This document shows, one piece after another, positions 45,177 through 53,251 of a DNA stretch of 64,000 bases. The notes under the pieces were generated by a model. That model saw nothing but the letters and a program-made list of their open reading frames with translations. It was not told the DNA's origin and searched no databases. Position 1 is the first letter of the stretch; each line of letters opens with the position of its first letter. Both the position numbers and the translations under genes were made by a program. This DNA is from Anaerolineaceae bacterium (GTDB lineage Bacteria > Chloroflexota > Anaerolineae > Aggregatilineales > Phototrophicaceae), in NCBI GenBank assembly GCA_020634135.1, contig JACKCG010000010.1, positions 1 through 64,000 of the forward strand. Direction: 5' to 3'.

Positions 45177-45458
45177 ATGTCTGAATATATCACCATTGAA
45201 ACCCGGCCTACCGGGGACGCGGATAGTCTGGAGATCATCACGAACCAGCCGCTGACCGAGGAAGAGGCCGAAATCTACCGCAATTTTGACGAAGGCGATG
45301 TCGGGTCGCCTATCGCGCAGATGCTGTTTAACGGTGTGGCGGGCATCGCGGCGCTGACGATCACCGAACATTCGCTGCTTGTCACCCGTGAGCCGGATAC
45401 CCCCTGGGAGGCAATTGTGGACGAGGTGCGCGACGCGCTGCGCGATTTCTTCCTGTAG
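45177..45458 (+). CDS. Nfu N-terminal-domain-like protein
   Basis: 93 residues with AGAGGGG upstream. ITIETRPTGDADSLEIIT and SPIAQMLFNGVAGIAALTIT, then LLVTREPDTPWEAIVDEV, match the Nfu_N domain found at the N-terminus of iron-sulfur scaffold Nfu. The CxxC domain that holds the cluster is absent, so this is a stand-alone N-domain, possibly regulatory. Confidence 0.75.
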   Translation: MSEYITIETRPTGDADSLEIITNQPLTEEEAEIYRNFDEGDVGSPIAQMLFNGVAGIAALTITEHSLLVTREPDTPWEAIVDEVRDALRDFFL

Positions 45459-45482
45459 ACGGTGCTGATTCAAGGCAAGATT

Positions 45483-46025
45483 CTACCTGGCCGCCCATTC
45501 CTCGCGCAGGATGCCGTATTGCAGCAGGTCGTAGCGTTCACCGTCGCGGTGGACCATGCCGCGCCCACGCCCCTCTAACTGGAAACCGGCACGCTCATAG
45601 GCACGGATCGCTGGAAGATTATAAGCGATCACATTCAGGCCGACACGATACAGGTTGAGTTCGCGGAAGGCGTAGCCCAACAGCAGGTTGAGGGCGTCGC
45701 TGCCGTAGCCCTTGCCCCGGTAAGCCGCCTCGCCAATACCCATCGCCAGCATGGACGAGCCGTTTTTCCACTTAATGTTGAACAGGACAATAAAGCCGAT
45801 CAGGGTATCATCAACCAGCGTGCGCAGGCGGAAATCAAACGAATCCTGCGAAATCCCGCCGTTGAACATCCCGGCCTGCTCAATCGAAAGCGGCCTGATG
45901 GGGTCATCTTCAAGCATCCGCTGGTAGTCGGCGTCCTGTGTCCAGCGGGCAAAGGCGGCGCTGTCTTCCGCTGAAGGTGGGGCAAAGCGCAGCAGCCGCC
46001 CGGTAAAAATGGAGTAGGAATCCAT
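45483..46025 (-). CDS. GNAT-family N-acetyltransferase (RimJ/RimL-like)
   Basis: 180 residues. Acetyl-CoA motif region: LAMGIGEAAYRGKGYGSDALNLLLGYAF with R-x-x-G-x-G/A, followed by LNVIAYNLPAIRAYERAGF. Likely acetylates a small molecule or protein N-terminus. AGGAG precedes the ATG. Confidence 0.9.
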   Translation of the reverse strand: MDSYSIFTGRLLRFAPPSAEDSAAFARWTQDADYQRMLEDDPIRPLSIEQAGMFNGGISQDSFDFRLRTLVDDTLIGFIVLFNIKWKNGSSMLAMGIGEAAYRGKGYGSDALNLLLGYAFRELNLYRVGLNVIAYNLPAIRAYERAGFQLEGRGRGMVHRDGERYDLLQYGILREEWAAR

Positions 46026-46059
46026 GCGAGTCTCCTGAACGGATAATAACAGTCAGGGT

Positions 46060-46065
46060 TATAAT
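46060..46065 (+). promoter_or_regulatory. Possible -10 of the membrane-protein gene at 46120
   Basis: TATAAT within TTATAATATATT, 55 bp before the start. No clear -35. Confidence 0.35.
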
Positions 46066-46119
46066 ATATTTGGTTTCACCAATCCACAACGACCTATCAA
46101 AGTCCAACGAGGAATCCCG

Positions 46120-46722
46120 ATGTCCACTGTACTGCCTGATGACCCTCTGCCACAGCCCCGTAGCGGCCTGCTCGGCGCGTGGGACAGCTTCATCGGCCCT
46201 GGCGCAACCGCAGCCGAAAACATGCTCATCCTTACTATCTCCATCGCGGGAACCATCCTGTTGTTCGTCTATCAGGCCAACCGGCAGTTGAACTGGACGC
46301 CGCTTCAGGTGGCACTGGTCGCGCTGCTGTCACTCGATCTGCTCGGCGGGGTTGTCGCCAACACCACAACCGCCACCAAGCGCTGGTATCACCGCCCCGG
46401 CCAGACCGCCCGCGATCACCTGGGGTTCATCGCCGTGCATTTCATTCACCTGCTGCTGGTCGCAGTACTATTCCGGGAAACCGACTGGGGATATTTCGCC
46501 GTAACGTATGCCTATCTGATGTTGGCAGCGCTGGTGATTTTGCGTGTGCCACTGTATCTTCAGCGCCCGGTGGCATTCAGCATGTATCTGGGAGGGGTGG
46601 CGTTGGGGCTGTATGTATTGACGCCATCTCTGGGACTCGAATGGTTCCTGCCAGTGTTCTATCTCAAATTGCTGGTCAGCCACCTGGTAGTTGAAACACC
46701 ATTCGCGCCCGGCGAAAGGTAA
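46120..46722 (+). CDS. Multi-helix membrane protein, unknown
   Basis: 200 residues with ACGAGGA upstream. About six hydrophobic stretches (near 35-53, 60-78, 100-118, 123-142, 148-167, 172-190). The conserved-looking VVANTTTATKRWYHRPGQ with His residues and later HFIHLLL could bind a cofactor. No family recognised. Confidence 0.75.
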   Translation: MSTVLPDDPLPQPRSGLLGAWDSFIGPGATAAENMLILTISIAGTILLFVYQANRQLNWTPLQVALVALLSLDLLGGVVANTTTATKRWYHRPGQTARDHLGFIAVHFIHLLLVAVLFRETDWGYFAVTYAYLMLAALVILRVPLYLQRPVAFSMYLGGVALGLYVLTPSLGLEWFLPVFYLKLLVSHLVVETPFAPGER

Positions 46723-46727
46723 ACACA

Positions 46728-47339
46728 TTACCGCAGCCCGAAGTGCCGGGCGACCAACGCGGTGGTTGCCGCAATGTCACGTGTGCCATCTACCATGAGC
46801 GCCGCCAGTCCATGATGCCGCGCGTTCTGCCGCACCCAGCGTCCAAAAATCTCGTCGCGCCGCATCCAATTGGCATACGCCTGCGCCGGGTCGCTGCAAT
46901 CACGCACAACCTCCGCTGTCCATGTCCGCAGGCTGTAATACCGCCTCTGGAAGGTGGGAGTTGGCAGCAAGTAGAACGCCTGGCCTGGTGCGGCCAGCAC
47001 CGGCGCAACCAGACACGGGAGGAGCGCCGCGCCCTCCAGCAGCAGCGGCCCGGCCATGTCTGCTATATCCGCCAAGTGCAGGGGAAACTCTTCGAAATAG
47101 GCGGTGATGGTGCGGCGTGCCTGTGCTATCGGGGGAATCAGCCAGAGCTGGTCACAGGTGGCGGCGCGGAGACTCGCCAGAGCCGGTTGGGTAGCAACAG
47201 AAGCGGACTGAATGTGCGCGAACAGGCGATCATCCAACCGCGCATAATTCAGTCCGTAGTCCCGCGACAGGTTTTCTGCCACACTGCTTTTACCTGAACA
47301 CGGCGCGCCGCCCAGGTACCATATCGCGTGTGGAGTCAC
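46728..47339 (-). CDS. P-loop kinase-like protein
   Basis: 203 residues from a GTG. IWYLGGAPCSGKSSVAENL is a Walker A motif with small-molecule-kinase spacing; later FYLLPTPTFQRRYYSL may be the lid. Probably phosphorylates a small molecule; substrate unknown. It starts 10 bp after the small membrane-protein gene on the same strand. Confidence 0.8.
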   Translation of the reverse strand: MTPHAIWYLGGAPCSGKSSVAENLSRDYGLNYARLDDRLFAHIQSASVATQPALASLRAATCDQLWLIPPIAQARRTITAYFEEFPLHLADIADMAGPLLLEGAALLPCLVAPVLAAPGQAFYLLPTPTFQRRYYSLRTWTAEVVRDCSDPAQAYANWMRRDEIFGRWVRQNARHHGLAALMVDGTRDIAATTALVARHFGLR

Positions 47340-47348
47340 TTGAACCGC

Positions 47349-47708
47349 TTACACATATTCTGGCGGGGTTTGCTCGTCGTTCTTGGCTTTGTCCTCGTTC
47401 TTGCGCTTCTCACTGTGCGTTTCCCAGCCGGTCTTGACATTGAAGCCAAACAGCATGGTCAGGCCGATGAGGATGAAGAGCAGCGGCAGACTGAACCCGA
47501 ACCAGAACACCAGCCCTATCCCGATCATCCACATGCCGCCGGATACCTGGTACCACTGCTGGCCTTCCGCGACGCCACGGGCGATAGCCGCCGCGCCGAT
47601 GACAAACATAATCCCCGGCCACCAGGGCAGCACGCCCATGAATAACAACGCCAGGCCGATGAGAAACACGCCACCACTCACCTGATCGGCACGTTCTTTG
47701 GGTACCAT
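47349..47708 (-). CDS. Small multi-helix membrane protein
   Basis: 119 residues from ATG 47708, with GAGGAG eight bases upstream. Four hydrophobic segments (about 10-90) are rich in Gly, Trp, Phe, similar to LiaI/LiaF- or DUF5668-type helices, followed by a charged tail. Likely co-transcribed with the P-loop kinase gene. Confidence 0.7.
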   Translation of the reverse strand: MVPKERADQVSGGVFLIGLALLFMGVLPWWPGIMFVIGAAAIARGVAEGQQWYQVSGGMWMIGIGLVFWFGFSLPLLFILIGLTMLFGFNVKTGWETHSEKRKNEDKAKNDEQTPPEYV

Positions 47709-48027
47709 TTTACAACTCCTCGAAAGCTCGTATTCTATTCCCACCATCTTATACGCAGCCATTGTTATAAAGTTTCGGATGCAATTTGGCAAGATTCCGG
47801 TATGCGTCACCTCACAATTTCCTAAAATCGCCATAATTCTGTGGATTTGTATGTCATAATGGAAAATGACTTGAATAGTCATGGAAAAATCAACCGATCT
47901 GATTGACCGCTGAACTGGAAATTTCGGCTGCGGATTCTGTACACATGATCCGGGAGACGGCTTCCCGGAATAATACTGCTTTCTGCTATACCTATTGAAC
48001 CGTCTCACAAGGATACAGGCAAGTATT
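47709..48027. other. Divergent intergenic region
   Basis: A 319-bp AT-rich gap between two divergent genes. I see no gene, strong hairpin or clear promoter. Confidence 0.3.
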
Positions 48028-51000
48028 ATGTCCAATCATCACGCGCTTGATACCCTTCAGCAAGTGATTCATAGCATGAACCAGGCAGAAACGCCCCGCC
48101 AGGCGGCGGAAGCCTTTGCAGCCTGGTCGGTGGGGGCATTTCCACTGGCGTTCGGCCTGATAGACCCGCTGGTCACGGGAATCGAAATTCTGGCGACGCC
48201 TGGCTACCAGCCCGCCTCAGCGATCACCAGATGGATGCAGGCGGTAACAAGCTGGGTTGAGTGGCAGCGTTGGCCGGGAGCGCGGCGTTTGGACGCGGAC
48301 AACCCCCTGAAAGGCATGGCGGATTACGCCCCTGCACTGCTGATCCCGCTGCGCTACGAGAATGACCTTTACGGCATTCTGTGGCTGGATGGTCGAGAGA
48401 ACCCTGACTGCCTGGATGATGCCAGCATCCTACTGCTGGCAAACACCCTGGCGGCACGCCTGCACTACCTCAAAGTCAATGGCGGCTGGCGTACTGTGCT
48501 TTCCGAGTTGAACGGGCTTTCGCGGCAGCTTGCCCAGCAGACCACCACTGATGGCCTGTGTGAGGTGCTGGCCCAGGAAATGCAGATTCATTTTGACACC
48601 ACCTCGTTTTACGTGGGTATGCTCGACCCGGCTCATACGTCTCTCAACCTCCCGCTGGTGGTGGAAAGTGGCATCAAACTGGATGAAACGCAGATGCCGC
48701 TGGCTGGCCTGGGGTATGCCGTCATCACCCATAACACCCCACTGCACTTCCGTGATCTCGACCAGGAAGTGGAGCGATTGGAGTCACTGGGAGTCCAGCC
48801 CGATGAGAACGAGCCGGGAGCTTTTGCCCGCTCATGGGTGGGCGTGCCGCTCCTCAACCGGAAAAACCAGGTCTTCGGGGTGATTAGCATCCACAATACC
48901 ATCCCGAACACCTTCACCGATAAAGACCTCTCACTGCTGCTGTTGATCGCAACATCTATTGCGCACGCCCTGGAAACGATTGACCTGCGTGAGACCGAGC
49001 AGGAGCGCCACCAGATTGCGACGACGCTCATGGACATCAGCCGGGTGGTGAACTCGTCGCTCCACTATGAAGATGTATTAGAGCGTATCCTGGAGCAGAT
49101 GCAGCGCGTTTTCTCCTTCGATAACGCCAGTATTCTGCTGCCGCTGCCGGGCGTGTATGATGCCAGCCGGATGATCGTTTCGGCGGCGCACGGCCAGTAC
49201 CCGGAACTCAAGGGGGTGGAATTCCGCTATGGCCCGAACAGCCTGATGCAGCGCGTTTTCCTATCGCAGCAACCGTTGGTGGTTGGCGATGTGCAGACCC
49301 ATCCAGGCTGGAATCGGGAGAGTGGTACTCCTGTCGCCCTGCAAACGCGCTCCTGGATGGGCGTGCCGATGCTGGCGCAAGACCAGGTGATCGGCATGAT
49401 TACGCTCGATAGGTATATCCCCAACGTCTACACGGAACAGGACGCAAGTATGGCCTTTGCGATTGGCCGGCAGGCGGCTATCGCAGTGGAGAATGCCCGC
49501 CTGCATGACGAACTCGAAAATCACCTGGGAATGCTGGAGCAGCGATCTCGACGGTTGGCCTCAATGCATAGTATGGCGACAGTGATCGGGGCGACGCTGG
49601 AGCGCGACCTGGTGCTGAACACGACTGCTGAACTGCTGACTGACCTGTTCGAGGTAGATCACTGCGGCATTGTCCTCTTCAGCGAAACCGATAATTACGC
49701 CTATCTGGTGGCGGAATACCCGCAAACCGGCAATCTGAACCTGCAAATGAAGGCGGATGGCAACCCGATTTTTGAGACTCTGGTGAGCAGTGTCCGTCCG
49801 CTGGTGATCCATCCTGATGAGCGCAATATCGCCATAGACGATTCCTCCTGGCAGGCGATGGAGCGTATCCAGAGTCGCTCAACGATGATGGCGCCGCTGG
49901 TAGCGCGGGGGCAGTTGATCGGCAGCATCGGACTCGATAACATCCGCGAGCGTCGTGACTTCACCGTAGAAGAGCAGGAAACCTTCATGACCATCACCCG
50001 GCAGGTGGCGCTGGCGATCAGCAACGCTGACCTGTACGAGCAGGCCTTAGCCAGCAATAAGCTCAAAAGTGAGTTCCTGGCGAATATGAGTCATGAACTA
50101 CGTACCCCTCTGAATGCCATTATCGGCTACAGTGAGATGCTGCTCACCGAGGTGTACGGCGCGATCAATGAGAAACAGCGTGACCGCCTGAAGCGTGTGT
50201 ATGGGGGCGGCAATCATCTGCTCAATCTGATTAACGAGATTCTTGATCTTTCCAAGATTGAAGCCGGGCAAATGCAGCTTGAACTGGTCATGCTGCCGGT
50301 AGCCGATATTATCCGGGAAGCCGTGACGACGGTTATGCCGCGCATCCAGGCCAATAACCTGGAACTGCGGGTAGAAGTCGCTTCAGTTTTGCCGGAAATT
50401 CAGGCCGACCCGCAGCGTATCCGCCAGATTGTCATCAACCTGCTGGATAATGCCGCCAAGTTCACCGAAGTGGGGACGATCACGATTGAAGCCTCAATGA
50501 TGGTGGTTCAGGGCGGTCACGTGGTGAGCGGACGTGTGCCGCCGGTTCATCACAATATCGCCAACGGGAACTGGCTGCAAATTGTCGTGGCCGATACCGG
50601 GATTGGGATCAGTCCCGCCAACCAGAAGCTGATTTTCGATGCCTTCCGCCAGGTAGATGGCTCCAGCATCCGCAAATATGAAGGTACTGGCCTGGGGCTG
50701 ACGATCACACATCAGTTGGTCTCGATGCATGGTGGCTATATCTGGGTGGAAAGTGACCTGGGGAAGGGAAGTATTTTCACGGTTCTGCTGCCGAGTACCA
50801 CGCTGACTCCGGATGTGGAGCATCAACCGGACAATCTGCCGCTGATTCTGGTCGTGGATGATGATCCGCTGGCAATCCAGATGGTACAGGATTATCTGAG
50901 TCAGGCGGAATACCATGTGGTTGGCACGACCAATCCGGCGGAGGCGCTGCTGATGGCACGCCGCCTGCAACCTGCCGCCATTATCATTGATGTGATGATG

Positions 51001-51573
51001 CCGGTGGTGAGCGGATGGGAACTGCTGACGAATCTGAAACAGGACTCGGCCACGATGAAGATCCCTGTGATTGTGTTGTCGGTCATTGAGCAGCAAACGG
51101 TGGGTTACTACCTGGGCGCGGCGGACTATCTCACGAAGCCGGTTACGCAGTCCCGGCTGCAAGATACGCTCACGCGGGTCGTGCGGGTCAAACCCCAGCA
51201 CCCGATTATGATTGTGGACAATAACGCCAATGACCGCGTGCAGTTGACCCGCATGTTGATTCATGCCGGATATGAGGTGGTGGAAGCGGAAACCGGGGAA
51301 CAGGCGCTGAATCACGTATCCAGACAGGCAGTCTCCCTGATTTTGCTGGATATTATGCTGCCGGATAGTTCCGGGTTAGCGTTGTTAGAGCAGCTTTCGG
51401 CACAGCCGGGCGCGAGCCATGTCCCGGTCATCGCCCTCACGACGAATGACCTGCCTCCCCAGAAGCAGAAAGAACTGGACAAGCATCTGGTACAGGTGCT
51501 GAAGAAGGGGCAGACTTCCGGCAATGTTCTGATGGAACAGGTGCGTATCGCGCTTAACCGGCGGCCCAGGTGA
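48028..51573 (+). CDS. Multi-GAF hybrid histidine kinase with two receivers
   Basis: 1181 residues from ATG 48028. No membrane segment, so cytoplasmic. Four GAF-type domains occupy about 10-660; the second to fourth are clear (SWVGVPLL, SWMGVPML and the MMAPLVARGQLIGSIGL block). HisKA has His689 in NMSHELRTPLNAIIGYSEM; ATPase motifs are INLLDNAAKF, ADTGIGI and GTGLGL. Receiver one has Asp988 (IIDVMMP), receiver two Asp1108 (LLDIMLP). The phosphorelay should be active, sensing an internal ligand or redox signal through GAF domains. Confidence 0.95.
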   Translation: MSNHHALDTLQQVIHSMNQAETPRQAAEAFAAWSVGAFPLAFGLIDPLVTGIEILATPGYQPASAITRWMQAVTSWVEWQRWPGARRLDADNPLKGMADYAPALLIPLRYENDLYGILWLDGRENPDCLDDASILLLANTLAARLHYLKVNGGWRTVLSELNGLSRQLAQQTTTDGLCEVLAQEMQIHFDTTSFYVGMLDPAHTSLNLPLVVESGIKLDETQMPLAGLGYAVITHNTPLHFRDLDQEVERLESLGVQPDENEPGAFARSWVGVPLLNRKNQVFGVISIHNTIPNTFTDKDLSLLLLIATSIAHALETIDLRETEQERHQIATTLMDISRVVNSSLHYEDVLERILEQMQRVFSFDNASILLPLPGVYDASRMIVSAAHGQYPELKGVEFRYGPNSLMQRVFLSQQPLVVGDVQTHPGWNRESGTPVALQTRSWMGVPMLAQDQVIGMITLDRYIPNVYTEQDASMAFAIGRQAAIAVENARLHDELENHLGMLEQRSRRLASMHSMATVIGATLERDLVLNTTAELLTDLFEVDHCGIVLFSETDNYAYLVAEYPQTGNLNLQMKADGNPIFETLVSSVRPLVIHPDERNIAIDDSSWQAMERIQSRSTMMAPLVARGQLIGSIGLDNIRERRDFTVEEQETFMTITRQVALAISNADLYEQALASNKLKSEFLANMSHELRTPLNAIIGYSEMLLTEVYGAINEKQRDRLKRVYGGGNHLLNLINEILDLSKIEAGQMQLELVMLPVADIIREAVTTVMPRIQANNLELRVEVASVLPEIQADPQRIRQIVINLLDNAAKFTEVGTITIEASMMVVQGGHVVSGRVPPVHHNIANGNWLQIVVADTGIGISPANQKLIFDAFRQVDGSSIRKYEGTGLGLTITHQLVSMHGGYIWVESDLGKGSIFTVLLPSTTLTPDVEHQPDNLPLILVVDDDPLAIQMVQDYLSQAEYHVVGTTNPAEALLMARRLQPAAIIIDVMMPVVSGWELLTNLKQDSATMKIPVIVLSVIEQQTVGYYLGAADYLTKPVTQSRLQDTLTRVVRVKPQHPIMIVDNNANDRVQLTRMLIHAGYEVVEAETGEQALNHVSRQAVSLILLDIMLPDSSGLALLEQLSAQPGASHVPVIALTTNDLPPQKQKELDKHLVQVLKKGQTSGNVLMEQVRIALNRRPR

Positions 51574-52123
51574 GTCACTGGTTTAAAATGCAAACTCCAC
51601 CTGTGAGGGAGTCGGGTGGAGTTTGCATGATATAATTTGGTTGTCTCAGCAGTCCCACCTTGTCCTTACCTGACCATGAGCGGTCATCGCCTTTGACTGC
51701 TGGATAAGACCAGGGGGCTGCTCCCGTTTTATAGGGAGCTTCCGGTTTCCACGAGAAAGATAATAAGATTCTCTCCACCGGCGTCAGGTTTCGGCGGCCC
51801 TCGCCGTACCTCTAGCATCCATCCCCCCTGCTTTCGCTGGGAGTTCCCTGCTATCCCTTACCTAACCTGCACCTAGTATTCCATATTGACCGGGGTGGAG
51901 ATAGTGAAGAATGTCACATGCGGGCGCTGATGAATGTCATAAAGACCGGGATTCCCGGCGACTATCCCCCGCCAAACGGGTGATATATAAGAACGCTCCC
52001 ACAGAATAAATAATCCGCAAAAAATACCGTTTTGTGCCTCCGGGTGAACTTGCCGCCCAATCGTACAAATCTATAATTGAACGCAAACTACGGTTACACG
52101 CACACAGGCATTGAGGAGGAGTC
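51574..52123. other. Intergenic region rich in secondary structure
   Basis: A 550-bp gap without a supported protein gene. 51588-51810 is densely self-complementary (separate entry). Beyond it, 51880-52110 shows nothing certain; TTGACC at 51887 may belong to a promoter for the next gene. Confidence 0.5.
51588..51810 (-). ncRNA. Candidate structured RNA ending in a terminator hairpin
   Basis: Successive stems: CGGCG/CGCCG (51792-51806), GAGA/TCTC (51753-51773), GCTCCC/GGGAGC (51720-51739), and a long arm GTCT..CAGCAGTC (51643-51654) pairing with GACTGCTG..AGAC (51695-51710) enclosing TGACC/GGTCA. Last is a perfect 12-bp stem GCAAACTCCACC/GGTGGAGTTTGC (51590-51626), which on the minus strand precedes ATTTT, like a terminator. 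I prefer the minus strand for that reason. It does not match tmRNA, RNase P, SRP, 6S or a riboswitch that I recognise. Stems could be chance or protein-binding repeats. Confidence 0.4.
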
Positions 52124-53200
52124 ATGCAGAATTCACGCCGGTATCTGCCGATCATGATCGTATTGATGATGATCGCGGCGGCAGCAGTGATCGCGCTGGT
52201 TTTCTTGAACGGCGGTGGGGGAGCGCTGGCCGGTCTGTCGCGGGGGAGCACGACACCGCGCGACGACGCCCAGTTGCTCACCGTTCGCCTTAGTCCCGAT
52301 GGCAACCTGGCAGCAGTGGACGTGAACGGCACGCCAGCCAGCAGACCCAATGCGCTGCGGATGGTGGATACATCATCCGGCAGCACGAAATGGAGCGTAT
52401 CGGAAGGCGCGATTGATTTCCGAAACGACACCTATATGCTCGGTTTTACGTCCGATTCCAGCGCATTTATCGTGACAGGCAGCGTAGAAGGGGCAGCCGG
52501 AGATGTGATCTGGTACCTGGATGCTGAAACGGGCGACAAGACCGCCGAAATCACACTCAATGAGGGCGAGACCGCCCTGGCCGCCAACGAAACCTATTAC
52601 GTTGTGAGCAGTGGCAGCACCGTCACCATCACCAACCGGGAAAGCGGCGAGGTGTACTTCAGCCATACCTTCAGAACCGCGCCGGATTTTGCCCGCTTCA
52701 CGCCCGACGGCGGCCAACTGCTGACGGTTCACAGCAATTCCGGCATTCGTGGCTACGATTTTTACCTGACAGACCTGGCCGACCCGCAGGTGGGCGACGA
52801 GCCGGCCTTCACCGGGGAGAGCCTGGCCGCGATTGACAAGGCTTCGCCCCTCATCAGCGGTGACGGCAAATTCCTGGCGTTCGCCATTATCAATGGCCGG
52901 GGCGTGTTCCTGATTAACCTGGAGACACACCAGCCGGTATTCAGCCGCTTTGGCGACCAGATGACGAGCGAACTGGTCAGCACGGTGCGGTTTGACGCGC
53001 TCTTCGGCTTCCTGAAGGACAATACAGTGTTCGCTTACCTGACCAACGAGGGCATCCTCTATGCGGTGAACACCGCCAATGGTGAAATCATCGAGCAGGT
53101 TGACCTCGGTCTGGGTACGAGTCCTGACAGCCTTTCGATCAGTGCCAACGGCAAGACGCTGGCCGTCCTCCACCGGGATTCGCTGGCAGTCTGGCGCTAG
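52124..53200 (+). CDS. Membrane-anchored beta-propeller-like protein
   Basis: 358 residues with GAGGAGGAG upstream. An N-terminal membrane anchor (about 8-28) precedes repeated blades (LTVRLSPDGNLAAVDVNG, LRMVDTSSGSTKWSV, FARFTPDGGQLLTV, VFLINLETHQPVFSRF, LYAVNTANGEIIEQV, LSISANGKTLAVLHRDSLAVW), a WD40/PQQ-like propeller. Probably a surface scaffold. It lies 51 bp before the acetoacetyl-CoA synthetase gene. Confidence 0.78.
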   Translation: MQNSRRYLPIMIVLMMIAAAAVIALVFLNGGGGALAGLSRGSTTPRDDAQLLTVRLSPDGNLAAVDVNGTPASRPNALRMVDTSSGSTKWSVSEGAIDFRNDTYMLGFTSDSSAFIVTGSVEGAAGDVIWYLDAETGDKTAEITLNEGETALAANETYYVVSSGSTVTITNRESGEVYFSHTFRTAPDFARFTPDGGQLLTVHSNSGIRGYDFYLTDLADPQVGDEPAFTGESLAAIDKASPLISGDGKFLAFAIINGRGVFLINLETHQPVFSRFGDQMTSELVSTVRFDALFGFLKDNTVFAYLTNEGILYAVNTANGEIIEQVDLGLGTSPDSLSISANGKTLAVLHRDSLAVWR

Positions 53201-53251
53201 GGCGTGGTAATATCCCGGCATGTTGAACCTGACTAAGAAGGAGGGGCAACC

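Noticed and set aside
50494..51315. Minus-strand His/Gln-rich open frame within the hybrid kinase
   Set aside because: Shadow of the receiver and ATPase domains.
51588..51810. RNase P RNA
   Set aside because: Short phrases such as GGTCAGGTAAGG and AAACTCCACCC recall RNase P, but the conserved GAGGAAAGTCC and ACAGA..TTA cores are missing and the order does not fit.
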